DNA of 64,000 nt from Herbiconiux sp. GTDB taxonomy: Bacteria > Actinomycetota > Actinomycetes > Actinomycetales > Microbacteriaceae. How positions within the stretch are numbered: position 1 is the stretch's first letter; each line of letters opens with the position of its first letter. The DNA lies in NCBI RefSeq assembly GCF_004297105.1, contig NZ_SCVE01000012.1:744001-808000 (forward strand). Direction: 5' to 3'. The notes beneath the pieces were generated by a model that worked only from the letters and a program-made list of their open reading frames with translations, made no database searches and was not told where the DNA came from. This document shows positions 16,339-25,086 of this stretch, in pieces. The position numbers and the translations under genes are program-made.

Positions 16339-18507
16339 ATGGAGAAGCAGACGGCGGCGACCCCCGCGGCGACGGTGTCGAAACGGGGAGGCAGCGCGAA
16401 GCCGGATCACTTCCTCCCCCACATCCAGGGGCTCCGCGCCATCGCCGTTCTGCTCGTGGTGATCTACCACTTCTGGCCCGGGCGACTCACCGGCGGCTAC
16501 ATCGGTGTCGACGTGTTCTTCGTGATCTCGGGCTTCCTGATCACCCAGCAGCTCGCCCGCCAGCTCGAGCGCACCGACCGCATCGCCCTGCCGAGCTTCT
16601 ACGCCAAGCGCGCGAGGCGCCTTCTGCCCGCGGCCATCACGGTCTTGATCTTCGCGAGCCTCGCGACGCTGTTCATCATGCCGCTGAGCGCCCTCACCGA
16701 GAACGTGCGCGAGATCCTCGCCTCCACCTTCTACGTCGAGAACTGGGTGCTCGCGGCCAACTCGGTCGACTACCTCGCCGCCGCCAACGAGGCGAGCCTG
16801 GTGCAGCACTACTGGTCGCTCTCGCTCGAGGAGCAGTTCTACCTCTTCTGGCCGGTGCTGCTGCTCGGAGCATCCGTGCTGGCGGTGAAGGTGCTCAAGG
16901 CCCGCAAATGGGTGGGGCTCATCAGTGTTCTCGGCATCGTGGGCGTGGGCTCGTTCATCGCCAGTGTCGTGATGACGAACACCGACCCGGCGGCCGCCTA
17001 CTTCGTGACGTACACGCGGGTGTGGGAGTTCGCGGTGGGAGGCGCGCTCGCGCTGCTGCCGAGGCTTCGGCCCACCCGTGCCTGGCAGTCGAACATCCTC
17101 GGCTGGGGCGGCATAGCGGTGGTGCTCGGCTGCGGCTACTTCTTCAACCAGTCCACGCCGTTCCCCGGCTACATGGCCGCCATCCCCGTGCTCGGCACCG
17201 CGGCCATCATCGTGGCCCACCACCGCGAGAAGCCGTGGGATGCGGGTCGCGTGCTCAGCATCCGCCCGGTGAGCTTCGTGGGCGACATCTCCTACTCGCT
17301 CTACCTGTGGCACTGGCCGCTCATCATCATCGCGCCGTACATCCCGTTCTGGGGGCTCAGCACGGCACATCGCATCGCGCTCTTCGTGTTCTGCTTCGTG
17401 ATCGCCTGGCTCACCAAGAAGTTCATCGAAGACCCGGCGCGCAACTGGCGCTTCTTCACCGCCCGCCGCCCTCGGGCGACGATGCTCGGCGTCGTGGCCG
17501 CCATGGCCGTGTCGAGCCTCTTCGTGGGCACCGCCTTCGCGGTGCAGCAGCCCAAGTACGACGCGGAAGCCTCCCAGCTGGCCGACACACTGGCGAACCC
17601 GCCGGAGTGCTTCGGCGCCGCATCCGGACCCACCGACGGCGTCACCGCGATCGACCCCCTCTGCGTGAACCCCGCGCTCGCCGACACCATCATCCCGAGC
17701 CCCGGGTTCGGCAACGCCGATCGCCCCGAGCACCCCGAGTGCCTCTCGACGCTCAACGACTCGAGCGTGCGTGACTGCCAGTTCGGCAGCGACGCACCGG
17801 ATGCGCCCCAGATCGCGTTGATCGGCGACAGCCACGCCTATGCGCTCATGGACCCCTTCATCGCCATGGCCGAGAAGAACGGCTGGCACCTCACCACCTA
17901 CCTCAAGGGCGGCTGCCCGTGGTCGGCCACCCCGCTCGCCGCGCGGGACGCGTTCGGTACCTCGTGCGACGACTGGCGTGCCTCGCTCACCACCCAGCTC
18001 GCGGCACACACTCCGTTCGACGCAGTGTTCACGGCGGCCCTCAACGACCGCGCCGTGGCCGACGCCTCCGGAACGCCGGATGTCGCGGGCACGCTCGAGA
18101 CCACCGGCGACGCCGGGGTGGGCCAGCAGGCGGTGTCGGGGTACGCCGACGCGTGGGCGCCCGTGCTCGCGGCGGGCACCCCGATCGTGACCGTGGTCGA
18201 CAACCCGGCGTGGGAAGACGACCCGAACAAGTGCCTGCGCACCTCGTCGGCGGCCGACTGCACCGTGCCGCGTTCCGAGGGGCTCGCGGCGTTCGACCCG
18301 ATCGCCCGGGCTGCCTCGGCCGCGGCTTCGGCGGGCCAGGATGTCACGCTGCTCGATTTCAGCGACACCTATTGCACGGCCACCGAGTGCACCGCGGTGG
18401 TGGGCGGGGCGAACGTGTACCGCGACCCCGACCACCTGACGCGCACGTTCGCGTTCACGCTCGAGCCGTTCCTCGAGCGCGCGATGAGCGCGGCGATCGC
18501 GCGGTGA
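16339..18507 (+). CDS. OafA-type membrane acyltransferase with C-terminal SGNH domain
   Basis: The 722-residue protein joins an acyltransferase_3 domain of ten or so membrane spans (about 25-390) with an extracellular SGNH hydrolase-like domain (about 430-722). The first part has IQGLRAIAVLLVVIYHF with the catalytic His and GGYIGVDVFFVISGFLIT. The second has IALIGDSHAYAL, the GDSH motif of the SGNH fold, and a late DPDHLTR block with the Asp-His pair. Such fusions O-acetylate cell-surface glycans. A leaderless -10 at 16326-16331 points to the ATG at 16339 (MEKQTAAT). The AEC transporter gene follows 62 bp later. Confidence 0.88.
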   Translation: MEKQTAATPAATVSKRGGSAKPDHFLPHIQGLRAIAVLLVVIYHFWPGRLTGGYIGVDVFFVISGFLITQQLARQLERTDRIALPSFYAKRARRLLPAAITVLIFASLATLFIMPLSALTENVREILASTFYVENWVLAANSVDYLAAANEASLVQHYWSLSLEEQFYLFWPVLLLGASVLAVKVLKARKWVGLISVLGIVGVGSFIASVVMTNTDPAAAYFVTYTRVWEFAVGGALALLPRLRPTRAWQSNILGWGGIAVVLGCGYFFNQSTPFPGYMAAIPVLGTAAIIVAHHREKPWDAGRVLSIRPVSFVGDISYSLYLWHWPLIIIAPYIPFWGLSTAHRIALFVFCFVIAWLTKKFIEDPARNWRFFTARRPRATMLGVVAAMAVSSLFVGTAFAVQQPKYDAEASQLADTLANPPECFGAASGPTDGVTAIDPLCVNPALADTIIPSPGFGNADRPEHPECLSTLNDSSVRDCQFGSDAPDAPQIALIGDSHAYALMDPFIAMAEKNGWHLTTYLKGGCPWSATPLAARDAFGTSCDDWRASLTTQLAAHTPFDAVFTAALNDRAVADASGTPDVAGTLETTGDAGVGQQAVSGYADAWAPVLAAGTPIVTVVDNPAWEDDPNKCLRTSSAADCTVPRSEGLAAFDPIARAASAAASAGQDVTLLDFSDTYCTATECTAVVGGANVYRDPDHLTRTFAFTLEPFLERAMSAAIAR

Positions 18508-18569
18508 GCAGGCCGGCGGGGCCGGCGGGTCCGGCGGGCGTCGCGCCTTTCCGGCGAGAGGGCTGACCC

Positions 18570-19493
18570 GTGCTGGGCGTGCTGACCGGTTTCGGCATCA
18601 TCGGGTTCGTCATCCTGATCGGCTACGTCGTCGAGCGCATCGGTCTGCTGCCCCGGGAGTCGGGGGTGGCGCTCAACCGCGTGGCGTTCTTCGTGTCGAC
18701 CCCGGCGCTGCTGTTCACGGTGCTGGCGCGCTCGCATCCGTCGACCGTGTTCTCGGCGTCCCTTCTCGTGACGGTGACCGCGGTCGCCGTGTGCGCGACG
18801 CTGTTCGTGCTGGCGTCGCGCGTCTGGTTCCGCCGCGGTGTGGCCGACACCGTGGTGGGCGCGGGCGCCTCGTCGTACGTGAACGCCAACAACATCGGGC
18901 TGCCGGTGGCCACCTACGTGCTGGGGAACCCGCAGCTGGTGGCTCCGCTCATCCTGCTGCAGATGCTGGTGATGGCGCCCATCATTCTGAGCATCCTCGA
19001 TGTGGCGACGAGCGGACGGGTGTCTCTGGCGTCGATCCTCACCCAGCCGTTGCGCAACCCGATCATCCTCGCCTCGCTGGCCGGCGTGCTTCTCGCGGTG
19101 TTCGGGGTTGTGCTGCCCGACGCGGTGATGGCGCCGTTCGAGCTGATCGGTGGATCGGCGGTTCCGCTCGTGCTGCTCGCCTTCGGCATGTCCCTCGTGG
19201 GGCAGAGGCCGCTGCAGCCGGGAGAGGCGCGGGCGCCGATCATCGTGGCGAGCCTCCTCAAGCTCGCGGTGATGCCGGTGGTGGCGTACCTCGTGGGGCG
19301 CTTCGTCATCCCGCTCACGCCCGAGCAGCTCTTCGGCGTGGTGGCGCTCGCGGCCCTGCCGACGGCGCAGAACATCTTCAACTACTCGGTGCGCTATCAG
19401 CGCGGTGTGGTGCTGGCGCGTGACACGGTGCTGCTCACGACTCTGGGATCGGTCGTGGTGATGGTGATCGTGGCGGCGCTGCTCGCGCCCTAG
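18570..19493 (+). CDS. AEC-family transporter (auxin efflux carrier type)
   Basis: The 307-residue protein has about ten hydrophobic segments and the AEC family layout. An early ALNRVAFFVSTPALLFTVLA segment, a central GASSYVNANNIGLPVATYVLG motif with the Asn-Asn-Gly break, and a late LPTAQNIFNYSVRY segment with a conserved helix break are visible. Bacterial members export or exchange small organic acids. The start is GTG with AGAGGG about nine bases upstream. It follows the acyltransferase on the same strand, but a shared role is not evident. Substrate unknown. Confidence 0.82.
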   Translation: MLGVLTGFGIIGFVILIGYVVERIGLLPRESGVALNRVAFFVSTPALLFTVLARSHPSTVFSASLLVTVTAVAVCATLFVLASRVWFRRGVADTVVGAGASSYVNANNIGLPVATYVLGNPQLVAPLILLQMLVMAPIILSILDVATSGRVSLASILTQPLRNPIILASLAGVLLAVFGVVLPDAVMAPFELIGGSAVPLVLLAFGMSLVGQRPLQPGEARAPIIVASLLKLAVMPVVAYLVGRFVIPLTPEQLFGVVALAALPTAQNIFNYSVRYQRGVVLARDTVLLTTLGSVVVMVIVAALLAP

Positions 19494-19581
19494 GGGCGCT
19501 CGGTGCCGCGGCGGGTTGCGGCAGCAGGTCGCCGCGCGCTGGGTCGACCGTTCGGCGCGATTCGTGGGGGTCGATGTGCTG

Positions 19582-20724
19582 TCAGGGGTCGGCGCGGCGC
19601 CGGGCGTGGGCTGCGGCGCGGGCGGCGGTGTCGGATGCGCGCTGGGCTCGGGTGCGCTCCTTGCGCAGGCCGGCGGCGTGAACGGTGAGCTCGGAGAGTT
19701 CGTCCTGGGCGGCATCGAGTTCATCGCGCAGCTCGCGCACACGGGCCGCCAGTTCGTCACGGCGCTCGGTGCTGTCGCGCAGCTGGAGGTCGATGTCGGC
19801 GACCTCGTTGGCGGCATCCTCGGCTCTCTGACGAGCTTCTTCGGCTTCGCGCTTCGCTTCGGCGCGGGCCGCCTCGCGGACGGCCGCGCGGTCGGCGGCG
19901 GCACGTTCGGCGTCAGCCCGGGTCACGCGCCTCGGGCCGGGGGTGGCCTCACCGGTGCCGCTTCTCTCGGCTGTGCCGTGCGTGTCCTGGGCGGCGTCGC
20001 TCCCGCTCCTTGCCTTTCGTCGGGCGGCGCGATCGTTCTCCTCGCTGCGAGATGCAGTGCCATTGCCGCGGCCGTCGCCGTCGCCGTCGCCATGGCCGTC
20101 GCCGTCGCCGTCAGCCGCGCGGTTGTCGTCGGCACCGGAGGGACCGGCGGCGCGGCTGCTGTCAGCAGAGCCGCCGCCCGGGTCGGAGGCGGGAGCGGCC
20201 CGCCCGCCGGATGCGAGGCGGAGCGGCAGCGCCACCGCCCCCGCGAGGTCGACGGGGTCGACGCCCGAGCTCGCCAGGGGGCGGGTGAGCATGCCACTCT
20301 GCACGGCCTCCGCGGCATCGGCATCGGCGAGAGCCGCCTGGAACGTGTGCTGCACGAGCGTCGCGGCCGCCTCGGACACGGGCACGCCGAGTTCCGCGCC
20401 GAGTTCGCGAGCCGAGCGGGCGAGGGAGGCGAGCATCCGCTGCCGTTCTCGGCCGAGCTCCTGCAGTGCGGCGCGGTCGAGGGCGGTGGAGGCGTCGCGC
20501 ATCCGTCGCCCGAGGTCGAGGAGGTCGTCGACCTCGTCGGGCCGATTGCGTACGAGCGCGTTCACGGCCCAGGCCGCCACGGGAGGCTTGACGAACGAGC
20601 GGATGCGCGCCGCCCGCTCACGATCGCCGGAGGCAACGCCGGCCGCCCGCGCGTTGCGCGCCTCGACGAATTCGGAGGGCGCGAGCGAGTAGAGCTCGTC
20701 GGCGATCTCGCTCAGGCTCTGCAC
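19582..20724 (-). CDS. Coiled-coil protein with acidic low-complexity centre
   Basis: The 380-residue protein begins with a helical domain (SEIADELYSLAPSEFVEARN) and continues with KPPVAAWAVNALVRN and a long helix. The middle holds a Gly/Asp-rich stretch encoded partly by tandem GCCGTC hexamers (about 20070-20120). The last 130 residues are Ala/Arg/Glu heptads typical of a coiled coil. GTG at 20724 is chosen because GGAGGAGGG lies five bases upstream; an earlier GTG at 20754 sits two bases after a TAGGCT -10. It is cytoplasmic. Actinobacterial proteins of this layout are common but, as far as I know, uncharacterised. Confidence 0.7.
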   Translation of the reverse strand: MQSLSEIADELYSLAPSEFVEARNARAAGVASGDRERAARIRSFVKPPVAAWAVNALVRNRPDEVDDLLDLGRRMRDASTALDRAALQELGRERQRMLASLARSARELGAELGVPVSEAAATLVQHTFQAALADADAAEAVQSGMLTRPLASSGVDPVDLAGAVALPLRLASGGRAAPASDPGGGSADSSRAAGPSGADDNRAADGDGDGHGDGDGDGRGNGTASRSEENDRAARRKARSGSDAAQDTHGTAERSGTGEATPGPRRVTRADAERAAADRAAVREAARAEAKREAEEARQRAEDAANEVADIDLQLRDSTERRDELAARVRELRDELDAAQDELSELTVHAAGLRKERTRAQRASDTAARAAAHARRRADP

Positions 20725-20948
20725 GCCGCCCTCCTCCACCTCGGGTTCTGGCACCGAGCCTAGGCCGCGCGCCCTCCGCGCGTGCGGCCACCCCGCCGCG
20801 ACCAGGCCCGCGACCGCGGACTTCTGCACGGATCGTGGTGACCGGCGCTCAGGGGGCGGCGGTCACCTTCTCGTTTGGCGTAGCCCGCGCCGCGCCGCGC
20901 CGGCCCGGCCGCCCGGGCGACGGTCGAATCCCGGTGCCACCATGGAGC

Positions 20949-21449
20949 ATGGCGACTTCGCTGCTCCTCCTGGCCGACACGCACCTGCCGAAGCGCGCCA
21001 AGGCGCTGCCTGACGCGGTGTGGCGGGCCGTCGACGCGGCCGACGTGGTGTTCCACGCGGGCGACTGGGTGGATGTCGCCACCCTCGACGCCCTCGAGAA
21101 GCGAGCCGCGCGACTCGTCGGCGTCTACGGCAACAACGACGGCCCCGAGCTGCGTCGACGGTTGCCCGAAGTCGCCCGGGCCGACATCAACGGACTGTCG
21201 TTCGCGATGGTGCACGAGACGGGCGCCGCATCCGGCCGCGAGAGACGGATGGACGAGCTGTTCCTGGGCACCGATGTGCTCGTCTTCGGCCACAGCCACA
21301 TCCCGTGGGACACCACGACCCCGCAGGGACTCCGCCTGCTCAACCCGGGATCGCCGACCGATCGCCGTCGCCAGCCTCACCGCACGATGATGACGGCGGC
21401 CGTCGACGCAGGGAGGCTCGTCGACGTCGAGCTGATCGAGCTCGACTGA
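20949..21449 (+). CDS. YfcE/MJ0936-type metallophosphoesterase
   Basis: The 166-residue calcineurin-like phosphoesterase has the di-metal motifs in order: LLLADTHLP (D9 and H11), HAGDWVD (about 38-44), GNNDGPEL (about 60-67), an internal VHETG and FGHSHIPWD (about 108-116). Short members of this family are phosphodiesterases on small substrates. The ATG at 20949 is used because homologous sequence starts there; the frame extends upstream without similarity. It diverges from the coiled-coil gene across 224 bp in which I see no clear regulatory site, and is convergent with the TetR gene. Confidence 0.85.
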   Translation: MATSLLLLADTHLPKRAKALPDAVWRAVDAADVVFHAGDWVDVATLDALEKRAARLVGVYGNNDGPELRRRLPEVARADINGLSFAMVHETGAASGRERRMDELFLGTDVLVFGHSHIPWDTTTPQGLRLLNPGSPTDRRRQPHRTMMTAAVDAGRLVDVELIELD

Positions 21450-21507
21450 AGCCGCCGAGCCGGCCGCCGGGGCCGGGGCTCGGGCCGGGGCTGGGGCTGA
21501 GGCTTCT

Positions 21508-21525
21508 CGACCCGGCTCCGGGTCG
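21508..21525. terminator. Hairpin between convergent phosphoesterase and TetR genes
   Basis: CGACCCGG-CT-CCGGGTCG is a perfect 8-bp dyad, realistic as a 6-bp stem with a six-base loop. The 160-bp gap also holds a GC-rich direct repeat of GGGCCGGGGCT (about 21468-21502). No gene is seen in it. Confidence 0.45.
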
Positions 21526-21609
21526 CCGGCAGACACCGGACAGGGGGCCCTCTGTTCCGGTGCCCACCGCGAGAACTCCTGCCTTCGGCCGCCCCCGGGC
21601 CTTCCCCGG

Positions 21610-22215
21610 TCAGGCGAGTCGCCGCACCAGCTCCTCCCACCCCGCGGCGAGCCGCGGAACCGCGTGGTCCAGGTGCTCGTCGTCGGGCAGCAGGAGTACC
21701 GCCTCCAGTACGGCGAGCAGATTGAAGGTCAGGATCGGGATGTCGGCCTGCACCTCTGCCTCGCGGAGCAGCGTGGCGATGTGCAGTTCCACCAGCTTGC
21801 GTGCCGGCACCTCCGTGCGCTCGGTCACGGGCCTCTCGGCGGCGGCCATCAGTGCACGCTGGCGCGAGACCGTCTCGATACGTGCCCGCCCGAACGCCAC
21901 GAGGCGCTCGAGGGGCGGAGCGCCCGGCCCGACCGGCGGCGGCCCGCTGAGGAAGCGGGCCTGGAACTCCCGCTCGTTCGCATCCACCAGCGCTTGGAAC
22001 ACCCCCGCCCGCGAGCCGAAGCGGCGGAAGATCGTGCCCTTGCCCACCCCGGACTCCGCGGCGAGCCTGTCCATCGTGAGACCGTCGGGCCCCTCGCGAT
22101 CGACGATGCGCCCCGCGACTTCGAGCAGACGGGCGCGATTGCGAGCCGCATCCGCTCGCTCGGGCACCTGAGGGCCGATCGTCGACTGCGGGATGAGGAC
22201 TCCCCACGGATCCAT
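21610..22215 (-). CDS. TetR-family repressor
   Basis: The 201-residue protein has an N-terminal TetR helix-turn-helix (about 25-70: ARLLEVAGRIVDREGPDGLT then VGKGTIFRRFGSRAGVF) and a helical ligand-binding C-terminal part. It diverges from an NADPH-dependent FMN reductase gene. The ATG at 22215 is supported by TACAGT six bases upstream on the minus strand, the leaderless pattern. That -10 lies inside a palindrome (22217-22232) related to a second one (22264-22285) near the reductase, so autoregulation and control of the reductase are likely. Confidence 0.88.
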   Translation of the reverse strand: MDPWGVLIPQSTIGPQVPERADAARNRARLLEVAGRIVDREGPDGLTMDRLAAESGVGKGTIFRRFGSRAGVFQALVDANEREFQARFLSGPPPVGPGAPPLERLVAFGRARIETVSRQRALMAAAERPVTERTEVPARKLVELHIATLLREAEVQADIPILTFNLLAVLEAVLLLPDDEHLDHAVPRLAAGWEELVRRLA

Positions 22216-22216
22216 T

Positions 22217-22232
22217 CGTGGACTGTAGCACG
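22217..22232. promoter_or_regulatory. Operator candidate over the TetR gene's -10 box
   Basis: CGTG-GACTGTAG-CACG. It shares GGACTGTAG with the second site and contains TACAGT on the minus strand (22222-22227), six bases from the TetR ATG. A repressor bound here would block its own leaderless promoter. Confidence 0.5.
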
Positions 22233-22263
22233 GGCCCACGACACGACTTCGTGAGGGCGGGAA

Positions 22264-22285
22264 TAAACGGACTGTAGTCCGGTTA
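22264..22285. promoter_or_regulatory. TetR operator candidate before the FMN reductase gene
   Basis: A 14-bp perfect dyad CGGACT-GT-AGTCCG (22268-22281) sits inside a 22-bp near-palindrome running from TAAA to GTTA. It lies 60 bp before the reductase start codon in an AT-richer patch, where a promoter would be expected. Confidence 0.6.
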
Positions 22286-22344
22286 ATTCCCTCGACATGA
22301 CCCATCCGCCGCGCCTCCGCGGCGAACCGACCTTCAGGAGAACC

Positions 22345-22920
22345 ATGACCGACAAGTCCGTGCTCGTGCTCGTGGGCAGCCTTCGTGCTGCCTCCACCAA
22401 TCGTCAGCTGGCGGAAGCCGCCGTGGCGCTCGCCCCGGAGGGCCTCGCCCTCGAGCTCTTCGACGGCCATCACGCGCTGCCCCTCTACAACGAGGACGTC
22501 GACGTCGAGGGCGGGTTGCCCGAGTCCGTCGTGGCCTACCGCCGGGCCGTCGCCGATGCCGATGCCGTGCTCGTGGTCACCCCTGAGCACAACGGCACCA
22601 TGCCCGCGAACCTCAAGAACGCCATCGACTGGTCATCGCGGCCGTTCGGTGCCAGCTCCATCTCCGCCAAGCCCGTTGCCGTGATCGGCACCTCATTCGC
22701 CCAGTTCGGCGGCATCTGGGCGCAGGATGAGGCACGCAAGGCCTATGGCATCGCCGGCGCCCGGGTGATCGAGGTCGAGCGCTTCGCCGTGCCGAACTCG
22801 ATGGTGCGCTTTGCGGAGACGCACCCGAAGGACGACGCCGAACTCGTGGAGCAGCTGTCGGCGTTCCTCACCGCGTTCGCCGCCGCACTCGACGAGGCCG
22901 ACGAGCAGCAGGCCGCATAG
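22345..22920 (+). CDS. NADPH-dependent FMN reductase / NAD(P)H-quinone reductase
   Basis: The 191-residue flavodoxin-like protein has an FMN phosphate loop GSLRAASTNRQLAE (about 11-24), VVTPEHNGTMPANLKNAIDW (about 75-94) and KPVAVIGTS. These are the features of the chromate/quinone/azo reductase group (ChrR, YieF, ArsH relatives), which reduce quinones, dyes or oxyanions with NAD(P)H. AGGAG four bases before the ATG at 22345 sets the start. It is divergent from a TetR repressor with an operator-like dyad between them, so it is probably induced by a toxic or redox-active compound. Confidence 0.85.
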   Translation: MTDKSVLVLVGSLRAASTNRQLAEAAVALAPEGLALELFDGHHALPLYNEDVDVEGGLPESVVAYRRAVADADAVLVVTPEHNGTMPANLKNAIDWSSRPFGASSISAKPVAVIGTSFAQFGGIWAQDEARKAYGIAGARVIEVERFAVPNSMVRFAETHPKDDAELVEQLSAFLTAFAAALDEADEQQAA

Positions 22921-22935
22921 GCCCCCCTCCGATCG

Positions 22936-22978
22936 AGGTCCGGCCCGCCGGCGTGCTGCACGCTGCCGGGCCGGACCT
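22936..22978. terminator. Two-way hairpin between the FMN reductase and the SDR
   Basis: Perfect 12-bp outer arms (22936-22947, 22967-22978) with an inner GCGTG-CTG-CACGC helix. It fills the gap between two convergent genes and covers the last two bases of the SDR stop codon. Confidence 0.65.
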
Positions 22979-23744
22979 AGCGGGGCTCCAGCCGCACCGC
23001 CCCGTCGAGCCGGATGGTCTCGCCGTTCAGCATCGGGTTCTGCACGATCGCGGCCACCAGGTCGGCGAACTCCTCCGGCTTTCCGAGCCGCTTCGGATGC
23101 GGGGTCGACGCCGCAAGCGACTCGATCGACTCCGGCGGCAGCGACTCGAACATCGGTGTGTGGAAGAGGCCGGGCGCGATGGTCATCACGCGGATGCGAT
23201 GCTGGGCGAGGTCGCGGGCGATCGGCAGGGTGATGCCGGCCACACCCGCCTTCGAGGCCGAATAGGCGGCTTGGCCGATCTGGCCGTCGAATGCGGCCAC
23301 CGAGGCCGTGGAGATGATCACGCCGCGCTCTTCGGCGTCGAGGTCGCCCGGCGTCGCGATCATGGCGGCGGCTGCCAGCCGGATCACGTTGAACGTGCCG
23401 ACCAGGTTGATCTCCACCGTGCGCCGGAACAGCTCCAGGGGGAACGGACCGGTGCGGCCCACGACCCGCGCGCCGGTCACGATGCCGGCGCAGTTCACCA
23501 CGATGTCGAGCTCACCGAGTGAGACAGCGGTGTCGACGGCGGCCTGGATGTCGGACTCGCTCGTCACGTCGGCCCCCACGAACACGGCCCTGTCGCCGAA
23601 CTCGAGCGCCGCATCCGCTCCCGCCGACGAGGGCAGGTCGACCATCACCACCGCGGCCCCCTCGGCGACCAGCCGCCGGGTGGTGGCGAGACCGAGACCG
23701 GATGCGGCCCCGGTCACGAGTGCGACTCCGCCTGCGATGTCCAT
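22977..23744 (-). CDS. Type II 3-hydroxyacyl-CoA dehydrogenase-like SDR
   Basis: The 255-residue SDR has TGAASGLG (about 11-18), DLPSS after beta-2 (NAD preference), NCAGI (about 86-90), a Ser in STASVAAFDGQIGQ and YSASKAG with the YxxxK pair. The late APGLFHTPMFESLP segment and overall pattern match HSD17B10/FadB-like type II hydroxyacyl-CoA dehydrogenases, which oxidise 3-hydroxyacyl-CoA with NAD. It is the last gene of a minus-strand run thiolase-etfB-etfA-cytochrome b-SDR, 34 bp after the cytochrome gene, which supports an acyl-CoA role. Confidence 0.82.
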   Translation of the reverse strand: MDIAGGVALVTGAASGLGLATTRRLVAEGAAVVMVDLPSSAGADAALEFGDRAVFVGADVTSESDIQAAVDTAVSLGELDIVVNCAGIVTGARVVGRTGPFPLELFRRTVEINLVGTFNVIRLAAAAMIATPGDLDAEERGVIISTASVAAFDGQIGQAAYSASKAGVAGITLPIARDLAQHRIRVMTIAPGLFHTPMFESLPPESIESLAASTPHPKRLGKPEEFADLVAAIVQNPMLNGETIRLDGAVRLEPR

Positions 23745-23778
23745 GGTCAGTCCTTTCGTGAACGGATGCGGGGCGCGA

Positions 23779-25086
23779 TCATCGCCTGATCACCTTGCCG
23801 AACAGCGACGCGATCGGGGCGATCACGACGGGCCGGGCGGCGATCCAGGCGGCCGCCATCACCACGAGTGAGGCGACGAAGATGCCGAAGCCGATCCAGT
23901 TCACCTCGTCGCTCGCGCCGTACATGTGGTTGAGGTTGCGCAGGGCGCCCGTGGCGAGCACGAGGAACACGTGCACGATGATGAAGAACACGAAGAAGAG
24001 CATCACGGGGTAGTGGACGGCCCGGGCCCACTCGACCGGGTAGATCGCGGTGAGGCGCTTGGCGTTCTTAGGCCAGATGCCCGACATGCGCACACCGGTG
24101 AGGGCGGCGAGCGGGGCGGCGATGAACACGACCACGAAGTACATGAGCTGCTGGAGGCTGTTGTAGTTCACCCATCCGTTCTCCACGGGCCATTCGAGCG
24201 TGAGGTAGTGGAGGAGGGCCGAGAGGGCGTTCGGGAACACCTCCCAGCTCGAGGGAACGATCCGCAGCCATTGGCCCGTGGCGAAGAGCAGCACCACGAA
24301 GACGACGCCGTTGAGCAGCCAGAGTACGTCGAGGAACTGGTGGAACCAGAGCGTGAGGCTGATCTTGCGGGGCTTCTCCGACCAGCGGTTGCTCCAGAAC
24401 GCGGTGGGGCGCTTCTCGGTGCGCACCTGCCAGCCGGAGCGGATGATCAGCACGATGAAGAAGGCGTTGAGGAAGTGGCTCCAATTGAGCCACACCGGGA
24501 AGCCCGGTGCCACGGAGGCAGGGAGGGCGTATTCGCCGGGGTAGGTGGCGAGGAAGTCCTGCACCGCTGTGTAGGTGGTGAGGCCGCGGGCGGCGAGCAC
24601 GACGACGGCGGCCACGACCAGGAGCGCCACGAGGCCGAGGGCGATCTGCTTCGGGCGGGAGAGTGCCTGCAGCCGGGAGGTCGCGGCGGGAGCGGGCTCC
24701 TTCTTCGCGGGAGGCACGTAGGGCTGCATCTTCGGCTTGGGGGCGGCGGGCGCTGCAGCAGAACCGACCGCGGGCGAAGTGGATGCGGGTGCCGCCGTGG
24801 GGGGAGGGGTTGCGGGTGCCGCCGCGGGGGGAGCGGATGCGGGTTCGACCGCGGGTGCCGCCGCAGGCGGAGCGGATGCGGGTGCCGCATCGACGTGGGT
24901 CGGTCGTGCGGCCTGCTCCGGTGCAGCGACGGCTGCGGCGACGGCCGGCGCAGCGGGCTCGTCGGGAGCGGCGTCGGCGAGCACGCCCGGCGATGCGACC
25001 TCCGCGGCGGTGGCGGGTGGCCACGGCTCGCCGCCGGGCACGCGCGGCAGCCCGCGGCGGAGGGGGGTGCTGTCTTTCGGGCCCAC
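23779..25086 (-). CDS. Cytochrome b membrane protein linked to EtfAB
   Basis: The 435-residue protein starts with about 125 residues of Ala/Pro-rich sequence with APAS/PPAAAP repeats, then six membrane spans (about 148-435). Histidines suited to bind two b haems sit in or near the spans: NWSHFLN, LWFHQFL, ARAVHYP and IIVHVFL. The pattern resembles the cytochrome b/b6 and formate dehydrogenase gamma-type families. The GTG start shares one base with the etfA stop codon (TAGTG), so it is coupled to etfA. The context suggests that it passes ETF electrons to menaquinone, which is inference; no FixC-type ETF-quinone oxidoreductase is in the window. Confidence 0.78.
   Translation of the reverse strand: MGPKDSTPLRRGLPRVPGGEPWPPATAAEVASPGVLADAAPDEPAAPAVAAAVAAPEQAARPTHVDAAPASAPPAAAPAVEPASAPPAAAPATPPPTAAPASTSPAVGSAAAPAAPKPKMQPYVPPAKKEPAPAATSRLQALSRPKQIALGLVALLVVAAVVVLAARGLTTYTAVQDFLATYPGEYALPASVAPGFPVWLNWSHFLNAFFIVLIIRSGWQVRTEKRPTAFWSNRWSEKPRKISLTLWFHQFLDVLWLLNGVVFVVLLFATGQWLRIVPSSWEVFPNALSALLHYLTLEWPVENGWVNYNSLQQLMYFVVVFIAAPLAALTGVRMSGIWPKNAKRLTAIYPVEWARAVHYPVMLFFVFFIIVHVFLVLATGALRNLNHMYGASDEVNWIGFGIFVASLVVMAAAWIAARPVVIAPIASLFGKVIRR

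Noticed and set aside
16210..18435. 741-codon open frame antisense to the acyltransferase gene
   Set aside because: Product is an Arg/Gly/Glu-rich shadow; the plus strand has clear acyltransferase and SGNH motifs.
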